NCBI GenBank assembly: GCA_949372635.1
Contig: CASIAB010000006.1
Location: 52,243-116,242, forward strand
Direction: 5' to 3'
From: an uncultured Pseudomonadales bacterium
GTDB lineage: Bacteria > Pseudomonadota > Gammaproteobacteria > Pseudomonadales > Pseudohongiellaceae
Length of the DNA: 64,000 bases
In this document: one piece after another, positions 20,397-32,020 of the stretch
Layout of the letters: each line of letters opens with the position of its first letter
How positions within the stretch are numbered: the first letter of the stretch is position 1
Notes under the pieces: generated by a model
What the model saw: only the letters and a program-made list of their open reading frames with translations
Told to the model about the DNA's origin: nothing
The model's database searches: none
Program-made: the position numbers and the translations under genes

Positions 20397-20789
20397 TTAA
20401 CGCTTTGAAAACTGCGGCTTCTTTCTCGCCTTGCGTAGACCGACCTTCTTTCGTTCAACTTCACGCGCATCACGTGTTACGAACCCTGCCTTACGCAGTG
20501 TAGGTTTTAATTCTTCGTCATACTGCATCAAGGCGCGGGTGATTCCGTGTCTGATAGCACCGGCCTGACCGAAGCTACCACCGCCACGTACAGTGATCTT
20601 AATATCGAATTTCTCAACCATCTCCACTAATTCAAGTGGCTGCTTGACGATCATACGAGCTACTTCACGTCCGAAGTAACCGTCTAGAGTGCGACTGTTT
20701 ATAGTGATCTCACCGCTGCCGCTAGTTAGAAAGACTCTCGCTGTTGAGGTCTTGCGTCGGCCAGTACCGTAATATTGAGTGCTAGACAT
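20397..20789 (-). CDS. rpsI: Ribosomal protein S9 (uS9)
   Basis: Small-subunit protein whose C-terminal tail reaches the P-site tRNA. The 130-residue length and the motifs [15 protein letters not shown] near the start, [15 protein letters not shown] and the basic terminus RKKPQFSKR are all typical. It follows rplM by 17 bases, as in the conserved L13-S9 operon, and is followed by a strong terminator. Confidence 0.98.
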   Translation of the reverse strand: MSSTQYYGTGRRKTSTARVFLTSGSGEITINSRTLDGYFGREVARMIVKQPLELVEMVEKFDIKITVRGGGSFGQAGAIRHGITRALMQYDEELKPTLRKAGFVTRDAREVERKKVGLRKARKKPQFSKR

Positions 20790-20806
20790 GAATTAAGCGA
20801 ACCTCT

Positions 20807-21235
20807 TTAAAGTTGAAGTGTCTGCGGTTGCTGCGCCCCATGTGGGTGCTCAGTACCAGCGTAGACTTTGAGTTTCTTAAACATCGCTCGACCCAGAGGA
20901 CTTCTAGGGAGCATACCCTTAACGGCCAATTGAACGACACGTTCAGGCGCTTTATCGAGCAGCTTCTCGAAAGGCATCATTTTCAAGGCACCTGGGAAGC
21001 CAGAGTGAGAGTAATAGATCTTCCCTTTGGCCTTGTTGCCAGTTACTCTGACCTTGTCGGCATTAATGACAACGACAAAATCGCCTGTATCCACGTGAGC
21101 CGTATATTCAGGCTTATGTTTTCCGCGAAGGCGAGTCGCTATTTCAGTAGCCATGCGGCCTAGGGTCTGGCCTTCGGCATCTACGAGCAACCATTTCTGG
21201 TTTACTTCGTTAGGTTTTGCGCTGTAAGTCTTCAT
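20807..21235 (-). CDS. rplM: Ribosomal protein L13 (uL13)
   Basis: Early-assembling large-subunit protein. I placed the start at the ATG at 21235 (MKTYSAKP), which gives the standard 142 residues; the open frame up to 21292 adds 19 unconserved residues. Motifs [33 protein letters not shown] and MLPRSPLGR are present. In E. coli L13 represses this operon through its mRNA leader, and the leader here contains a strong hairpin (21338-21377). Confidence 0.97.
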   Translation of the reverse strand: MKTYSAKPNEVNQKWLLVDAEGQTLGRMATEIATRLRGKHKPEYTAHVDTGDFVVVINADKVRVTGNKAKGKIYYSHSGFPGALKMMPFEKLLDKAPERVVQLAVKGMLPRSPLGRAMFKKLKVYAGTEHPHGAQQPQTLQL

Positions 21236-21337
21236 TATAACGTCATTAGGCTTTGCTTTGAGGAGCGCGAATACTACCGGAGCGATGCCCAATACTCAAG
21301 CAAATTTAGACCCAGAATGTAGATTTTTCGTGGACTT

Positions 21338-21377
21338 CGGAACAGCGGCCTAGCTACCGAATACGGCCGCTCTTCCG
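21338..21377 (-). promoter_or_regulatory. Stem-loop in the rplM-rpsI leader
   Basis: An inverted repeat of 5 + 7 paired bases (CGGAA, one C/C mismatch, AGCGGCC, and complements) encloses a 14-base loop. It lies about 100 bases upstream of the rplM start and 75 bases after the zapE stop. No T-run follows on the minus strand, so a role in L13 autoregulation or RNA processing is as likely as termination of zapE. Function is inferred from position only. Confidence 0.45.
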
Positions 21378-21452
21378 GACAGAGGCGCGAATGTAATTTT
21401 TTTGGCCTGCGATGCCCTCCCGTAGTCCCGATAGCACCTGCTAATTTAGCGC

Positions 21453-22563
21453 CTACGCCAAGTGTTGATCCCCAAGATACGCCTCAGATTGCATCTCAAT
21501 CAACCTCGACTCAGTGCGCTCGAACTCGAATCGAAGGTTTTCGCCTGTATACAATTGGGCGATTGGTACTTCAGCTGCGATAACCAGCTTTACCTTTCTA
21601 TCGTAGAGCTCATCGACAAGGCTGATAAAGCGCCGTGCGCTGTCACTCGCGTTTCCTTGCATCTGAGGGATGCCAGATAAAATTACCGCATGATAGATCT
21701 TCGCGAGCTCCACATAGTCGAATGCACTGCGCGCACCCTCACATATCTGTTCAAAGGTGAACCACACAACATCTTTGCTGCAATATTGCGTGCCAATTCG
21801 ACGTTTCAGAATCTCAATTTCCGCGCCTTTGTGTACTTTAGAACCTCTTTGTGTCAGCTCGTTAAAGCATCCCATCAACTGGCCATCTGTGTCCTGTGAT
21901 ATAGGGCAGTGATAGAGTGTAGCCTGAGTGAGACTTCGCAATCGATAGTCCGCTCCGCTGTCTATCGCAATCGTTTGCTGTGTATTTCCGGATGAGTGCA
22001 ATTGCGGGCAAGAATCGCTGTCGCTGCAGGCCGTCCTCATATAAGCGGTCGGGCTCAATATTTGAGGTCGCAATTAGGATCACTTGTCGCTTGAAGAGCG
22101 CATCCAGCAAGCCGGCTAGAATCATAGCGTCACCGATATCGCGCACGAAAAATTCATCGAAGCACAAAACGCGAGACTCTGCCGCTATCTGTTCGGCGAC
22201 ATGCTCCAACGGATTTTTTTGTCCCTGCAGTGACGCTAGGTCGCTGTGGACCCTCTGCATGAAACGATGAAAATGCGTGCGCATTTTAGAATCACTCGGC
22301 AGGCTCTCGAAGAACAGATCCATCAGATAGGTCTTACCGCGCCCCACTCCACCCCAGATATAGAGCCCTTGAATCGGGCCGGCGACCTGCTCGCTTGCAA
22401 ACAAGCGTTGCTTCAACCATCCTAACGGCCCCAAATTGTTCGACTCAGTCTGTACAATCTGCTCATACAAATTCTGCAAATGACCCACTAAAGCACGCTG
22501 TGCATCATCTGCAGTTATGGCGTTACCCTCTAGATCGAGCTGATATCGCTGCAATGGGCCCAT
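21453..22563 (-). pseudogene. zapE: ZapE (AFG1-like) division ATPase, frameshifted
   Basis: ZapE is an ATPase linked to Z-ring constriction. The first part carries Walker A (WGGVGRGKTYLMDLFF), Walker B (VLCFDEFFV) and LIATSN up to FLPAIALIRK. The rest (TIAIDSGADYRLRSLTQATLY to the end) is in the next frame. Deleting one base near 21980-21990 rejoins them and restores the spacing of the family, giving about 369 residues. The remaining sequence is well conserved, so the break is either very recent or a sequence error. Lies between rplM and zapG, as in pseudomonads. Confidence 0.85.
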
Positions 22564-22799
22564 GGTTTCAATCTGACGAAGTTACGCCGCCTATCCGTTG
22601 ACTGTAAAAAAGCGCTCAGTTTCCAGATTCTGCTTGAGAATGGCAACCTCTATTCCTATTTCTGCGTTCACCTGACTGTGTAAACCCGGCTCAGCATCGC
22701 CTCTTTTAGCCCTGCGCCAGCAACAAGGTTCTTAAAAAATTCCATGAACTGAGGTATACTCATTTATCTCTCCCTTACGACAACTGGACGAAAGGCAAG

Positions 22800-22853
22800 A
22801 TGTCTGACCAAGAAATAATCATCAAAATATTCAAGAGGCGATTAGTTAAATGA
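22800..22853 (+). CDS. Possible 17-codon leader ORF of zapG
   Basis: An ATG-initiated frame (MSDQEIIIKIFKRRLVK) with an AAAGG sequence upstream ends in a TGA that overlaps the zapG ATG. This arrangement would allow coupled re-initiation. The zapG GAGG lies 11 bases from its start, rather far, which makes coupling plausible. There is no homology evidence, and chance is quite possible. Confidence 0.2.
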   Translation: MSDQEIIIKIFKRRLVK

Positions 22854-23317
22854 TTTGGTTAACTGGAATAGCGTGTCTACTCGTAGGAGTTGTCATTGGG
22901 GTAGTATTCTCCAGTCGCTTAAACAGCAGCGCATCACGCGTGCAAGAGTTAGAAAGTCAAATTCGCGACATCAAGGACAACCACATGACCTACCGCGACA
23001 ACGTGAGTGATCATTTCAGTCTGACCGCAGATCTCGTCCAACACATGACCGAGAGCTATCGCGAAGTTTATCAACACCTCGCAAGCGGTGCTCAGGATCT
23101 GTGTAGCAACGAAGTTGCTAGCAAATTACTTCCCGCGGGTTCCGACGCTGTGTTCAATAGCAATGAAGGCTCCGAGACTACTGGCGGACTGAATCCTCCA
23201 AAAGACTATGCAGTAAAACTTGACCCCAGCCAAAAAGGTGCGCTTTCCGAAGAGTTTGGCATAAACAAGTCGATCTCCCATAACGAAGAAGGCCCCCCGA
23301 ATACGCCTAAGCACTAA
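22850..23317 (+). CDS. zapG: ZapG (YhcB, DUF1043) inner-membrane envelope protein
   Basis: Small membrane-anchored protein linked to division and envelope growth. It has one N-terminal membrane helix (about residues 2-22, with GVVIGVVFSSR). A coiled-coil and conserved core follow (ELESQIRDIKDNHMTYRDNVSDHF and YREVYQHLASGA), then a poorly conserved acidic tail. The 155-residue length is typical. The position beside zapE, before cysD, matches Pseudomonas order. The 286 bases upstream hold a TATACT -10-like element near 22753 but no gene I recognise. Confidence 0.9.
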   Translation: MIWLTGIACLLVGVVIGVVFSSRLNSSASRVQELESQIRDIKDNHMTYRDNVSDHFSLTADLVQHMTESYREVYQHLASGAQDLCSNEVASKLLPAGSDAVFNSNEGSETTGGLNPPKDYAVKLDPSQKGALSEEFGINKSISHNEEGPPNTPKH

Positions 23318-23401
23318 CCCGAAAGCCCCACGCTAACCACTTTAATCATCAAGACTATCGATACCAAGCACTAGTCTGGCTCCACTATGAATTAGCAAAT
23401 T

Positions 23402-24310
23402 ATGCCTGAATACAATCTTACTCACCTCAAACAACTAGAAGCAGAGAGCATTCACATCATGCGTGAGGTTGCTGCCGAATTCGATAAACCGGTGATGCTG
23501 TACTCCGTGGGAAAAGATTCCGCGGTGATGTTGCACCTAGCACTAAAGGCGTTCTATCCGGGTAAGCTCCCCTTCCCGCTGATGCATGTCGATACGACGT
23601 GGAAGTTCAAGGAAATGATTGCTTTTCGTGATCAACAGATCGAGAAACTCGGCTTAGACATTATCGTGCATACCAACCAGGAAGGCGTGGATGCAGGCAT
23701 AGGCCCGTTCACCCATGGCAGCGAGAATCACACGGACATCATGAAGACGCAGGCTCTAAAGCAGGCGCTGAACAAACACAAATTCGATGCCGCTTTTGGC
23801 GGAGCTAGGCGCGACGAGGAAAAATCTCGGGCGAAGGAAAGAGTCTACTCCTTTCGCGACAAGAATCATGTCTGGGACCCTAAAAATCAAAGACCGGAAC
23901 TCTGGAACGTCTACAATGGAAAAATCAATAAAGGCGAAAGCATTCGCGTCTTTCCACTTTCTAACTGGACCGAGTTAGACATCTGGCAGTACATCTATTT
24001 AAACGATATCGATATCGTGCCTCTTTACTTCGCTAAACCAAGGCCCGTTATCAACATCGATGGCGCAGACATTCTGGTAGATGATGAGCGCATGCCGATC
24101 AAAGAAGGCCAGAAAATAGAAATTAAGACCGTGCGATTTCGTACGCTAGGCTGCTATCCCCTCTCGGGTGCTGTCGAATCCACTGCGACAACTCTGCCTG
24201 AGATAATTCAGGAAATGTTATTGGCTACAACCTCCGAGAGACAGGGGCGCCTCATCGATTCAGACAAGAGCGGCTCCATGGAAGATAAGAAAAGGCGGGG
24301 CTATTTCTAG
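23402..24310 (+). CDS. cysD: CysD, sulphate adenylyltransferase subunit 2
   Basis: Catalytic ATP-sulphurylase subunit that forms adenosine 5'-phosphosulphate from sulphate and ATP. The PP-loop motif [14 protein letters not shown] is present near the N-terminus. [18 protein letters not shown] and [12 protein letters not shown] are further family signatures. The 302-residue length is standard. It precedes cysNC by 93 bases and works with the GTPase half of that protein. Confidence 0.97.
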   Translation: MPEYNLTHLKQLEAESIHIMREVAAEFDKPVMLYSVGKDSAVMLHLALKAFYPGKLPFPLMHVDTTWKFKEMIAFRDQQIEKLGLDIIVHTNQEGVDAGIGPFTHGSENHTDIMKTQALKQALNKHKFDAAFGGARRDEEKSRAKERVYSFRDKNHVWDPKNQRPELWNVYNGKINKGESIRVFPLSNWTELDIWQYIYLNDIDIVPLYFAKPRPVINIDGADILVDDERMPIKEGQKIEIKTVRFRTLGCYPLSGAVESTATTLPEIIQEMLLATTSERQGRLIDSDKSGSMEDKKRRGYF

Positions 24311-24403
24311 CCAGCGTTTTTTAGTTTAGACCTGCTAGTTAAAAATTTTAGTTACACGCAAAGTATGAATCAACAAATACAGCCGAGCGAGACTTAGACA
24401 AAC

Positions 24404-26305
24404 ATGTCACACCAATCCGAATTAATTAGCACAGACATTAGCGCGTACCTAGCGCAACACGAGCGTAAGGAGCTATTACGCTTGTTAACCTGTGGTAGCG
24501 TGGATGATGGCAAAAGCACACTGATCGGTCGACTGCTCCACGACTCGAAGATGATCTACGAAGACCAGCTTGCAGCAATAGAAGCAGATAGCGTCAAGTC
24601 CGGCACAACCGGAGGAAAGATAGACCTCGCGCTACTTGTGGATGGCCTACAGGCAGAACGCGAGCAAGGCATAACAATCGATGTGGCCTACCGATATTTC
24701 TCTACAGCGAAGAGAAAATTCATCATCGCCGACACGCCTGGTCACGAGCAGTACACCAGAAACATGGCTACCGGCGCATCAACTTGCGATCTTGCCATAA
24801 TCTTGATCGATGCCCGTCACGGGGTTCAGGTTCAAACCCGCCGACACAGCTTCATCGCATCCTTGCTTGGCATCAAACACATCATCGTCGCCATCAATAA
24901 GATGGATCTAGTTGATTTTAGCGAGAGTGTTTTCAATGAAATAAAAGCCGACTATGTAAAGTTTAGCGAGAACCTTGATTCCGCAAACTTTCATTTCATC
25001 CCTATGTCTGCACTGACCGGCGACAACGTAGTAAATCCAAGCGAGCAAATGCCTTGGTATGATGGCGGTGCATTGATGCCGCTTTTGGAGATTGTCGAGA
25101 TTGCCGGCGACAAAAACTATTCCGATTTCCGCTTCCCCGTGCAATACGTTAACCGACCTAATTTAAACTTTAGAGGTTTTTGTGGCACCGTCGCCTCCGG
25201 CGTAATCCGCAAAGGTGACGAAGTCATTGTCTTGCCATCGAATAAGACGAGTCGTATCAAATCGATTGTGACTTATGATGAAGAGTTAGAACTTGCTCAT
25301 GCCGAAATGGCTGTAACACTAACGCTAGAAGATGAAATTGATGTCAGTCGGGGCGACATTCTTGCGCACCCCGAGAATATTCCATCCAGCGATAGCAAAT
25401 TCGATGCGACCATCGTTTGGATGGCGGAGACTCCCTTGCTGCCTGGCAATGCCTTCGATTTCAAACTGGGCAGTAAGATGGTAAACGGCAGACTGAACAC
25501 GATACACAATCGCATCGATGTAAATACGCTTAAAAAAGTTCCCGCACCAGGCCTTGAACTAAACGAAATCGGTCTTGCTGAAATCAATCTCGACGAGACA
25601 GTTTGTTTCGATAACTATAAAGATAATCGTGCGACTGGCAGCTTTATTATTATTGATCGGCTCAGCAATGTGACTGTTGGGGCAGGCATGATCGAGTGCG
25701 AACAGCAGCCACGCCGCGAACGCAGTGAATCCAAAAACATTATTGTAACCAAGGAAGAGCGTGCGGCACGCTATGGCCAGAAACCCGCCACGATCATGTT
25801 CGTTGGTGTCTCCGGATCCGGTAAATCCACGCTCGCCCACGGATTGGAAAGAAAACTTTTTGATCGCGGACGTGTTAGTACAGTGTTGGATGGAAAGACG
25901 ATGCGACTTGGTATCAGCAAGGACTTGCCACACGATGCAGAAGGCCGCGCCGAAAACTTAAGGCGTAGCGCTCATATAGCAAAATTTTTAAACGATTCGG
26001 GCATAATTTGCTGCGCTTCTTTCGTAGCGCCAAATACCGATTCTAGAGAGCATGCGATCAGCGTGATTGGCAAAGATAATTGCTACATTGTCTACCTAAA
26101 CCCACCTATGGAAGCTTGCATTCAGAGGGATCCGAGCGGACTGTATGCGGCAGCTGTAGGGACAGAGTCTACAGACATTCCCGGGCTATCTTTCCCCTAT
26201 AGCGCACCGGAAGTTGCACGACTTGAGCTAGACACTGCAGCGCTGTCTGTGGATGAGTGCCTAGAGAAGGTTCTGAAAATTATGCGAGATGAAGAGATTA
26301 TTTAA
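24404..26305 (+). CDS. cysNC: CysNC, ATP-sulphurylase GTPase subunit fused to APS kinase
   Basis: Bifunctional enzyme of sulphate activation. Residues 1 to about 445 are the CysN GTPase: G1 [10 protein letters not shown]3 DTPGHEQY, G4 NKMD, then elongation-factor-like beta barrels. Residues about 460-633 are APS kinase: Walker [19 protein letters not shown] and [12 protein letters not shown]. The product is PAPS, for reductive assimilation or sulphation. The fusion (NodQ type) is also found in Pseudomonas. The last codons form one arm of a stem-loop. Confidence 0.97.
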   Translation: MSHQSELISTDISAYLAQHERKELLRLLTCGSVDDGKSTLIGRLLHDSKMIYEDQLAAIEADSVKSGTTGGKIDLALLVDGLQAEREQGITIDVAYRYFSTAKRKFIIADTPGHEQYTRNMATGASTCDLAIILIDARHGVQVQTRRHSFIASLLGIKHIIVAINKMDLVDFSESVFNEIKADYVKFSENLDSANFHFIPMSALTGDNVVNPSEQMPWYDGGALMPLLEIVEIAGDKNYSDFRFPVQYVNRPNLNFRGFCGTVASGVIRKGDEVIVLPSNKTSRIKSIVTYDEELELAHAEMAVTLTLEDEIDVSRGDILAHPENIPSSDSKFDATIVWMAETPLLPGNAFDFKLGSKMVNGRLNTIHNRIDVNTLKKVPAPGLELNEIGLAEINLDETVCFDNYKDNRATGSFIIIDRLSNVTVGAGMIECEQQPRRERSESKNIIVTKEERAARYGQKPATIMFVGVSGSGKSTLAHGLERKLFDRGRVSTVLDGKTMRLGISKDLPHDAEGRAENLRRSAHIAKFLNDSGIICCASFVAPNTDSREHAISVIGKDNCYIVYLNPPMEACIQRDPSGLYAAAVGTESTDIPGLSFPYSAPEVARLELDTAALSVDECLEKVLKIMRDEEII

Positions 26306-26317
26306 ACCTCTTCATCT
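26287..26317. terminator. Stem-loop between convergent cysNC and Nif3-like gene
   Basis: A perfect 10-base inverted repeat (AGATGAAGAG and its complement) with an 11-base loop straddles the cysNC stop codon. There is no T-run on either strand, so intrinsic termination would be weak. It sits in the 33-base gap between two convergent genes, where a shared terminator is expected. Confidence 0.5.
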
Positions 26318-26338
26318 AAGCCGCACATCCCTTCAAAA

Positions 26339-27100
26339 TCATACTGGGTTATCGATATCGATAAATTGATGCTCTATATCAAACTTCGAAGCTAGATGGC
26401 CCCCTATAGCCTGAACCCCATAGCGTTCGGTTGCGTGATGCCCGGCCGAGAAGAAATGGATTCCCGACTCTCTGGCAATATGCACCGTAGGCTCAGAAAC
26501 CTCTCCAGTTATGTACGCATCTACACCCGCAGCTACGGCCAACTCGATATAATTTTGTGCCGCCCCGGTGCACCACGCTATGGATCTGATGGGTCTAGAA
26601 TTTCCTTCTATAGCGAGTGGTTGCCGATCAAGCTTCTCTGCGATCAAGGCTTTCAGTGAATCGAAATCTGTGTCTTGGTCGATAGTGCCAGTGAGTCCGA
26701 TAGGATGATTATTCTGCTTACCTATCTCCCCATCAATTTCTATTCCTAACACCTTCCCCAGCTGCACATTGTTGCCAAATTCTCGATGTACATCCAAGGG
26801 TAAGTGATAGGCAAATAGACTCAAGTCATGTTTTAGCAGCGCCTCAATTCGCGTTTTCTTAATACCCGATATCGATTGATCTTCGCCACGCCAAAAATAG
26901 CCATGATGTACCAACAAGGCATCGGCACCTGCTTCTACAGCCGCAGTGATTAGCTCCTGACAGGCAGTTACTCCAGTTACCAGTTTTGATATTTCTTTTC
27001 GTCCTTCTACTTGCAGTCCATTCGGGCAATAGTCTTTGAACTGCTCCGGCCGCAACACTTGTTTTAGTTCAAGTTCAAGCTCTTTCAGACTAACTGGCAT
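26339..27100 (-). CDS. Nif3-like dinuclear metal-centre protein (YbgI family)
   Basis: Member of the Nif3/YbgI family (often labelled GTP cyclohydrolase I type 2), a toroidal hexamer with a two-metal site; the physiological role is unsettled. Metal-ligand histidines are visible in LLVHHGYFW, AYHLPLDVH and FFSAGHHATERYG, with GEVSEP upstream of the last. I chose the ATG at 27100, preceded by AAGGTGG. The result is about 253 residues, the usual length. It is divergent from the DegS-like gene and next to cysNC, as in pseudomonads. Confidence 0.9.
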   Translation of the reverse strand: MPVSLKELELELKQVLRPEQFKDYCPNGLQVEGRKEISKLVTGVTACQELITAAVEAGADALLVHHGYFWRGEDQSISGIKKTRIEALLKHDLSLFAYHLPLDVHREFGNNVQLGKVLGIEIDGEIGKQNNHPIGLTGTIDQDTDFDSLKALIAEKLDRQPLAIEGNSRPIRSIAWCTGAAQNYIELAVAAGVDAYITGEVSEPTVHIARESGIHFFSAGHHATERYGVQAIGGHLASKFDIEHQFIDIDNPV

Positions 27101-27218
27101 TGGAATCCACCTTGGCAACGATGTATATTGGTTTTGCTCAGCAATAATAACACAGTGTTATGCCGATCAAATTCGGCTTTGGGCCGAGCAAGGCAGTAAC
27201 TTTCAAGGCGGCATCGCG

Positions 27219-28344
27219 ATGAGCAGCACAGGCAACCTAATCAAATATATAAGCTGGCCCGTAGTCTGTGGCATCTTGTTAGGCTGGTAATTCTGCAATA
27301 CCGGCAGATTGAAAAAATTAGCAATCAACCCCAACCGATCCAAATTAGCGAATCAGCAAGCACAGCCCCTCTATCTTTCTCCGAAGCTATCGCCCTAGCT
27401 GCACCTGCCGTCGTTGCTATAAGCGCAACTAACGTCAATGTCGAATCTATTGAGCGAACCTCAGAAGACCGCTTGAATTTATATCTCGGAGAGAGAGCAA
27501 GTCTCGGGTCTGGCGTTATTGTCAGCGAGAGTGGATTCATTTTGACTAACCTTCATGTTGTCGACACACTTTTCGATGCGTTCGATGCACAGGTCACGCT
27601 CAACGATGGCAGGAAAATTTCGGCCATGGTCGTGGCATGGGATGAGGCTAAGCGACTTGGCCGTCCTGCATATTAATATAGACAACCTGACCCCTATCCA
27701 AATAGGCGACGAAACGTCACTGGACGTAGGCGATATCGTGTTCGCTATCGGTTACCCACGCAACATCGGCCAGTCCGTCTCGCAGGGAATTATCAGCGCG
27801 CTAACTAAAAACTCAGAGAATACTCCTGGCATCATTCAAACCGACGCGGCTATCAATCCAGGCAACTCCGGAGGCGCTCTCATTAACTCCCGGGGTGAAC
27901 TGGTAGGAATAAATTCTTCAATATTCTCGGAGTCGGGCAACTTCGAAGGCATAGGCTTCGCCACTCCGGCTAGCTACGCCATCGCTGCATTTCAGGAAAT
28001 GGCGAGATCAAGCTATCGAGGCTAACGCAGGTTATCTGGGTGTGATTACCGGTGAAGCACTGAACGCTCAATCGAGTCAGCTATTCTTCGGCATAGATAA
28101 TATTCGCGGCATGTTAGTGGAGAGCGTCGATGAGGGTGGCGCAGCGGAACGAGCAGGCATATTACCCGGCGACGTCATCACCATGGTCGAGAAGACATCG
28201 GTAATAGATGGCCAGAATATCATGATGGAGGTTCGCAACAAAAAGCCTAGCGATTCGATAGACATTCAAATCTATCGCGACGGGCAGAAGTTCGTCCTAC
28301 CTACTACATTGGGATTTGGCCAAGCCATCATCATCGAGCCCTAA
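27219..28344 (+). pseudogene. DegS/AlgW-type periplasmic serine protease with three frame breaks
   Basis: DegS/AlgW is a membrane-anchored protease that starts the envelope-stress (sigma-E/AlgU) cascade by cutting the anti-sigma factor. All parts are present: N-terminal anchor from an ATG at 27219, catalytic His (LTNLHVVD), Asp (SDLAVL), Ser (NPGNSGGAL), and a C-terminal PDZ domain (GMLVESVDEGGAAERAG). Three one-base changes break the frame: a base missing near 27289 (GG where GGG fits), an extra A near 27650, and an extra G near 28001. Correcting them gives about 375 residues. The position beside hisD matches algW of P. aeruginosa. Confidence 0.85.
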
Positions 28345-28371
28345 CGATTTACGGTAGATCTCTTGTGCTTT

Positions 28372-29691
28372 CTAATTATCGGAGCGTTTCAGACGATACT
28401 CGGCAGAAAGGGCATGTGCCTCAAGGTGTTCGTTTCGCGCAATGATGGATGCGGTACCTGCCAACACATGCGCTCCAGCCTCGGAGCAATTGATGATTGA
28501 GCTGCGCTTCTGAAAATCATACACACCCAATGCCGAAAAGAACTTCGCAGAACCAGAGGTCGGCAAGACGTGACTCGGGCCAGCACAGTAGTCGCCTAAG
28601 GCCTCGGCACTGTAACGACCCATAAAAATTGCTCCAGCATTGTCGATTGAGTCTAATAAGACGTCGGGGTCTTCCACAGAAATCTCCAAATGCTCCGGCG
28701 CAATGAGATTGCTAACCTCTGCAGCCTCCTGCAAATCCTTTACCTGAATGAAGATACCTCGGTTACTCATCGATTCGCAGATGATCTCGCGCCTGCTCAT
28801 AGTAGGCAGCAATCTATCGATACTTCTATTTACCTCTTCGAGGAAGCTCGCATCACTAGCAATCAATATAGACTGTGCTTGCTCGTCATGTTCCGCTTGA
28901 GAGAACAGGTCCATCGCGATCCAATCTGGATTCGTCTTGCCGTCGCAGATAATCGTAAGCTCGGAGGGACCAGCTATCATATCGATACCAACTTCGCCGA
29001 AAACTAACTTCTTCGCTACGGTAACGAAAATATTTCCTGGACCAGCTATCTTATCCACCTTCTCGATCGTCTGTGTACCATAGGCAAGAGCTGCTATAGC
29101 CTGCGCCCCACCGATGGTATACAGCTGTGTGACGCCGGCAAGAGCCGCGGCTGCAAACACGAGCCGTCCTTCTTCACCATAGATGGTGGGAACTGTGGCA
29201 GTTATATCTTTCACGCCAGCAACCTGAGCTGGAATCGCTAACATAAGCATAGACGATGGATAATTCGCCTTTCCGCCAGGAACATACACGCCCACACGCT
29301 TCAGTGGGCTTATCTTCTGACCGTAAATTGAACCGTCGGCTTCTTTATAAGTCCATGAATTCTGCTTTTGTTTCTCGTGATAGGCCCTTATTCGCTCGGC
29401 AGCATGGGTTAGCGCATCGCGCTGCTCGTTGGAGATACTCTCTAGAGCTTCCTGCATCAGCTCAGGAGACACCAATAGATCGCCCATCGATTCTGCGCCG
29501 AAGTCGAATTGATTCGTATATTCCAATACAGCAGCATCGCCTCGAGTCTTTACCTGCTGCAGAATTTCGCTAACGATAGTAGTGGCGTCGTCGGATACAA
29601 TCATATCGCGCTGCAATAACTTCGCGAGGCGATCCTCAAAGTCAGGCTCAGATGTATTCAGTCGATTTAAAGTTATGTTTCTAATAGGCAT
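28372..29691 (-). CDS. hisD: HisD, histidinol dehydrogenase
   Basis: Catalyses the last two steps of histidine synthesis, histidinol to histidine, with NAD and zinc. Motifs include YVPGGKANYPSSMLM, AGPGNIFVTVAKK, the zinc/substrate segment FSQAEHDEQAQ, APEHLEI and AGPSHVLPTSG. The 439-residue length is normal. It follows hisG in a murA-hisG-hisD group. The aminotransferase gene hisC, which follows hisD in Pseudomonas, is absent here. Confidence 0.97.
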   Translation of the reverse strand: MPIRNITLNRLNTSEPDFEDRLAKLLQRDMIVSDDATTIVSEILQQVKTRGDAAVLEYTNQFDFGAESMGDLLVSPELMQEALESISNEQRDALTHAAERIRAYHEKQKQNSWTYKEADGSIYGQKISPLKRVGVYVPGGKANYPSSMLMLAIPAQVAGVKDITATVPTIYGEEGRLVFAAAALAGVTQLYTIGGAQAIAALAYGTQTIEKVDKIAGPGNIFVTVAKKLVFGEVGIDMIAGPSELTIICDGKTNPDWIAMDLFSQAEHDEQAQSILIASDASFLEEVNRSIDRLLPTMSRREIICESMSNRGIFIQVKDLQEAAEVSNLIAPEHLEISVEDPDVLLDSIDNAGAIFMGRYSAEALGDYCAGPSHVLPTSGSAKFFSALGVYDFQKRSSIINCSEAGAHVLAGTASIIARNEHLEAHALSAEYRLKRSDN

Positions 29692-29753
29692 GATAGATAG
29701 TGATAGTCAGAAGGTAAAAGTTAGAGAGGTAGTTGTCTTCGAAAAAGCGTTCT

Positions 29754-30392
29754 TTACTTCTTGTCCACTGCGTCGCCCAGTTGACCCAAAATTTCTCGTA
29801 TCAGGGCATTCTTAATTTTCATCGATGCCTTGTTCACTATTATTCGCGAGCTAATTTGCGCTATCAATTCGCGGGGCTCCAGCCCATTGGCCTTTAGAGT
29901 TTTCCCTGTATCAACGATGTCTACAATCGCATCGGCCAAACCCATCAATGGAGCCAATTCGAGCGCACCGTTTAGCTTGATAAGATCAATCTGCCTACCC
30001 TGCTTTGCAAAATACTTCTTGGCGATATTGGTAAACTTCGTCGCTACCTTCAACCTGCCTTCTACTGGCTTAGCATTGACCGGCCCTGCAGTCATCATCT
30101 GGCAGGCTGCTATCTTAAGATCCAATGGCTCGTAGAACCCCTCATCACCGTACTCCAGCAACAGGTCTTTGCCTACAACGCCCATGTCTGCGCTGCCAAA
30201 TTCTACATAAGTTGGAACATCACTACCTCTGATCACCATGAGTTTTACGTTCTCTCTATTGGTGTCGAAGATCAATTTACGACTCTTGCTAATGTCCTCA
30301 GCTGGCACAATGCCCGCCTGCCCAAACAAGGGCAGCACTTCATCCAAGATACGGCCCTTGGTAAGGGCTATGACTAATTGATCAGAGTTCAT
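29754..30392 (-). CDS. hisG: HisG, ATP phosphoribosyltransferase (short form)
   Basis: First enzyme of histidine synthesis, joining ATP and PRPP. It is the short form lacking the C-terminal regulatory domain, and such enzymes need HisZ, which is not in this window. Motifs include [35 protein letters not shown] and the PRPP-binding [19 protein letters not shown] chose the ATG at 30392 ([14 protein letters not shown]); the frame also opens at 30437, adding an odd Lys/Phe-rich 15 residues. Lies between murA and hisD. Confidence 0.94.
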   Translation of the reverse strand: MNSDQLVIALTKGRILDEVLPLFGQAGIVPAEDISKSRKLIFDTNRENVKLMVIRGSDVPTYVEFGSADMGVVGKDLLLEYGDEGFYEPLDLKIAACQMMTAGPVNAKPVEGRLKVATKFTNIAKKYFAKQGRQIDLIKLNGALELAPLMGLADAIVDIVDTGKTLKANGLEPRELIAQISSRIIVNKASMKIKNALIREILGQLGDAVDKK

Positions 30393-30478
30393 ATTGAATA
30401 GCGTTTTTTTGAATAGAGTTTTTAGAATAAAGTTCATATGAAGAATTTCTCAAAGTATCAGCAGAATGCTAACACTCG

Positions 30479-32006
<1,528 letters not shown>

Positions 32007-32020
32007 TCTTATACTCCAAC

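Noticed and set aside
21338..21377. Reading this hairpin as a simple intrinsic terminator of zapE
   Set aside because: No T-run follows on the minus strand, so it is listed as a leader structure instead.
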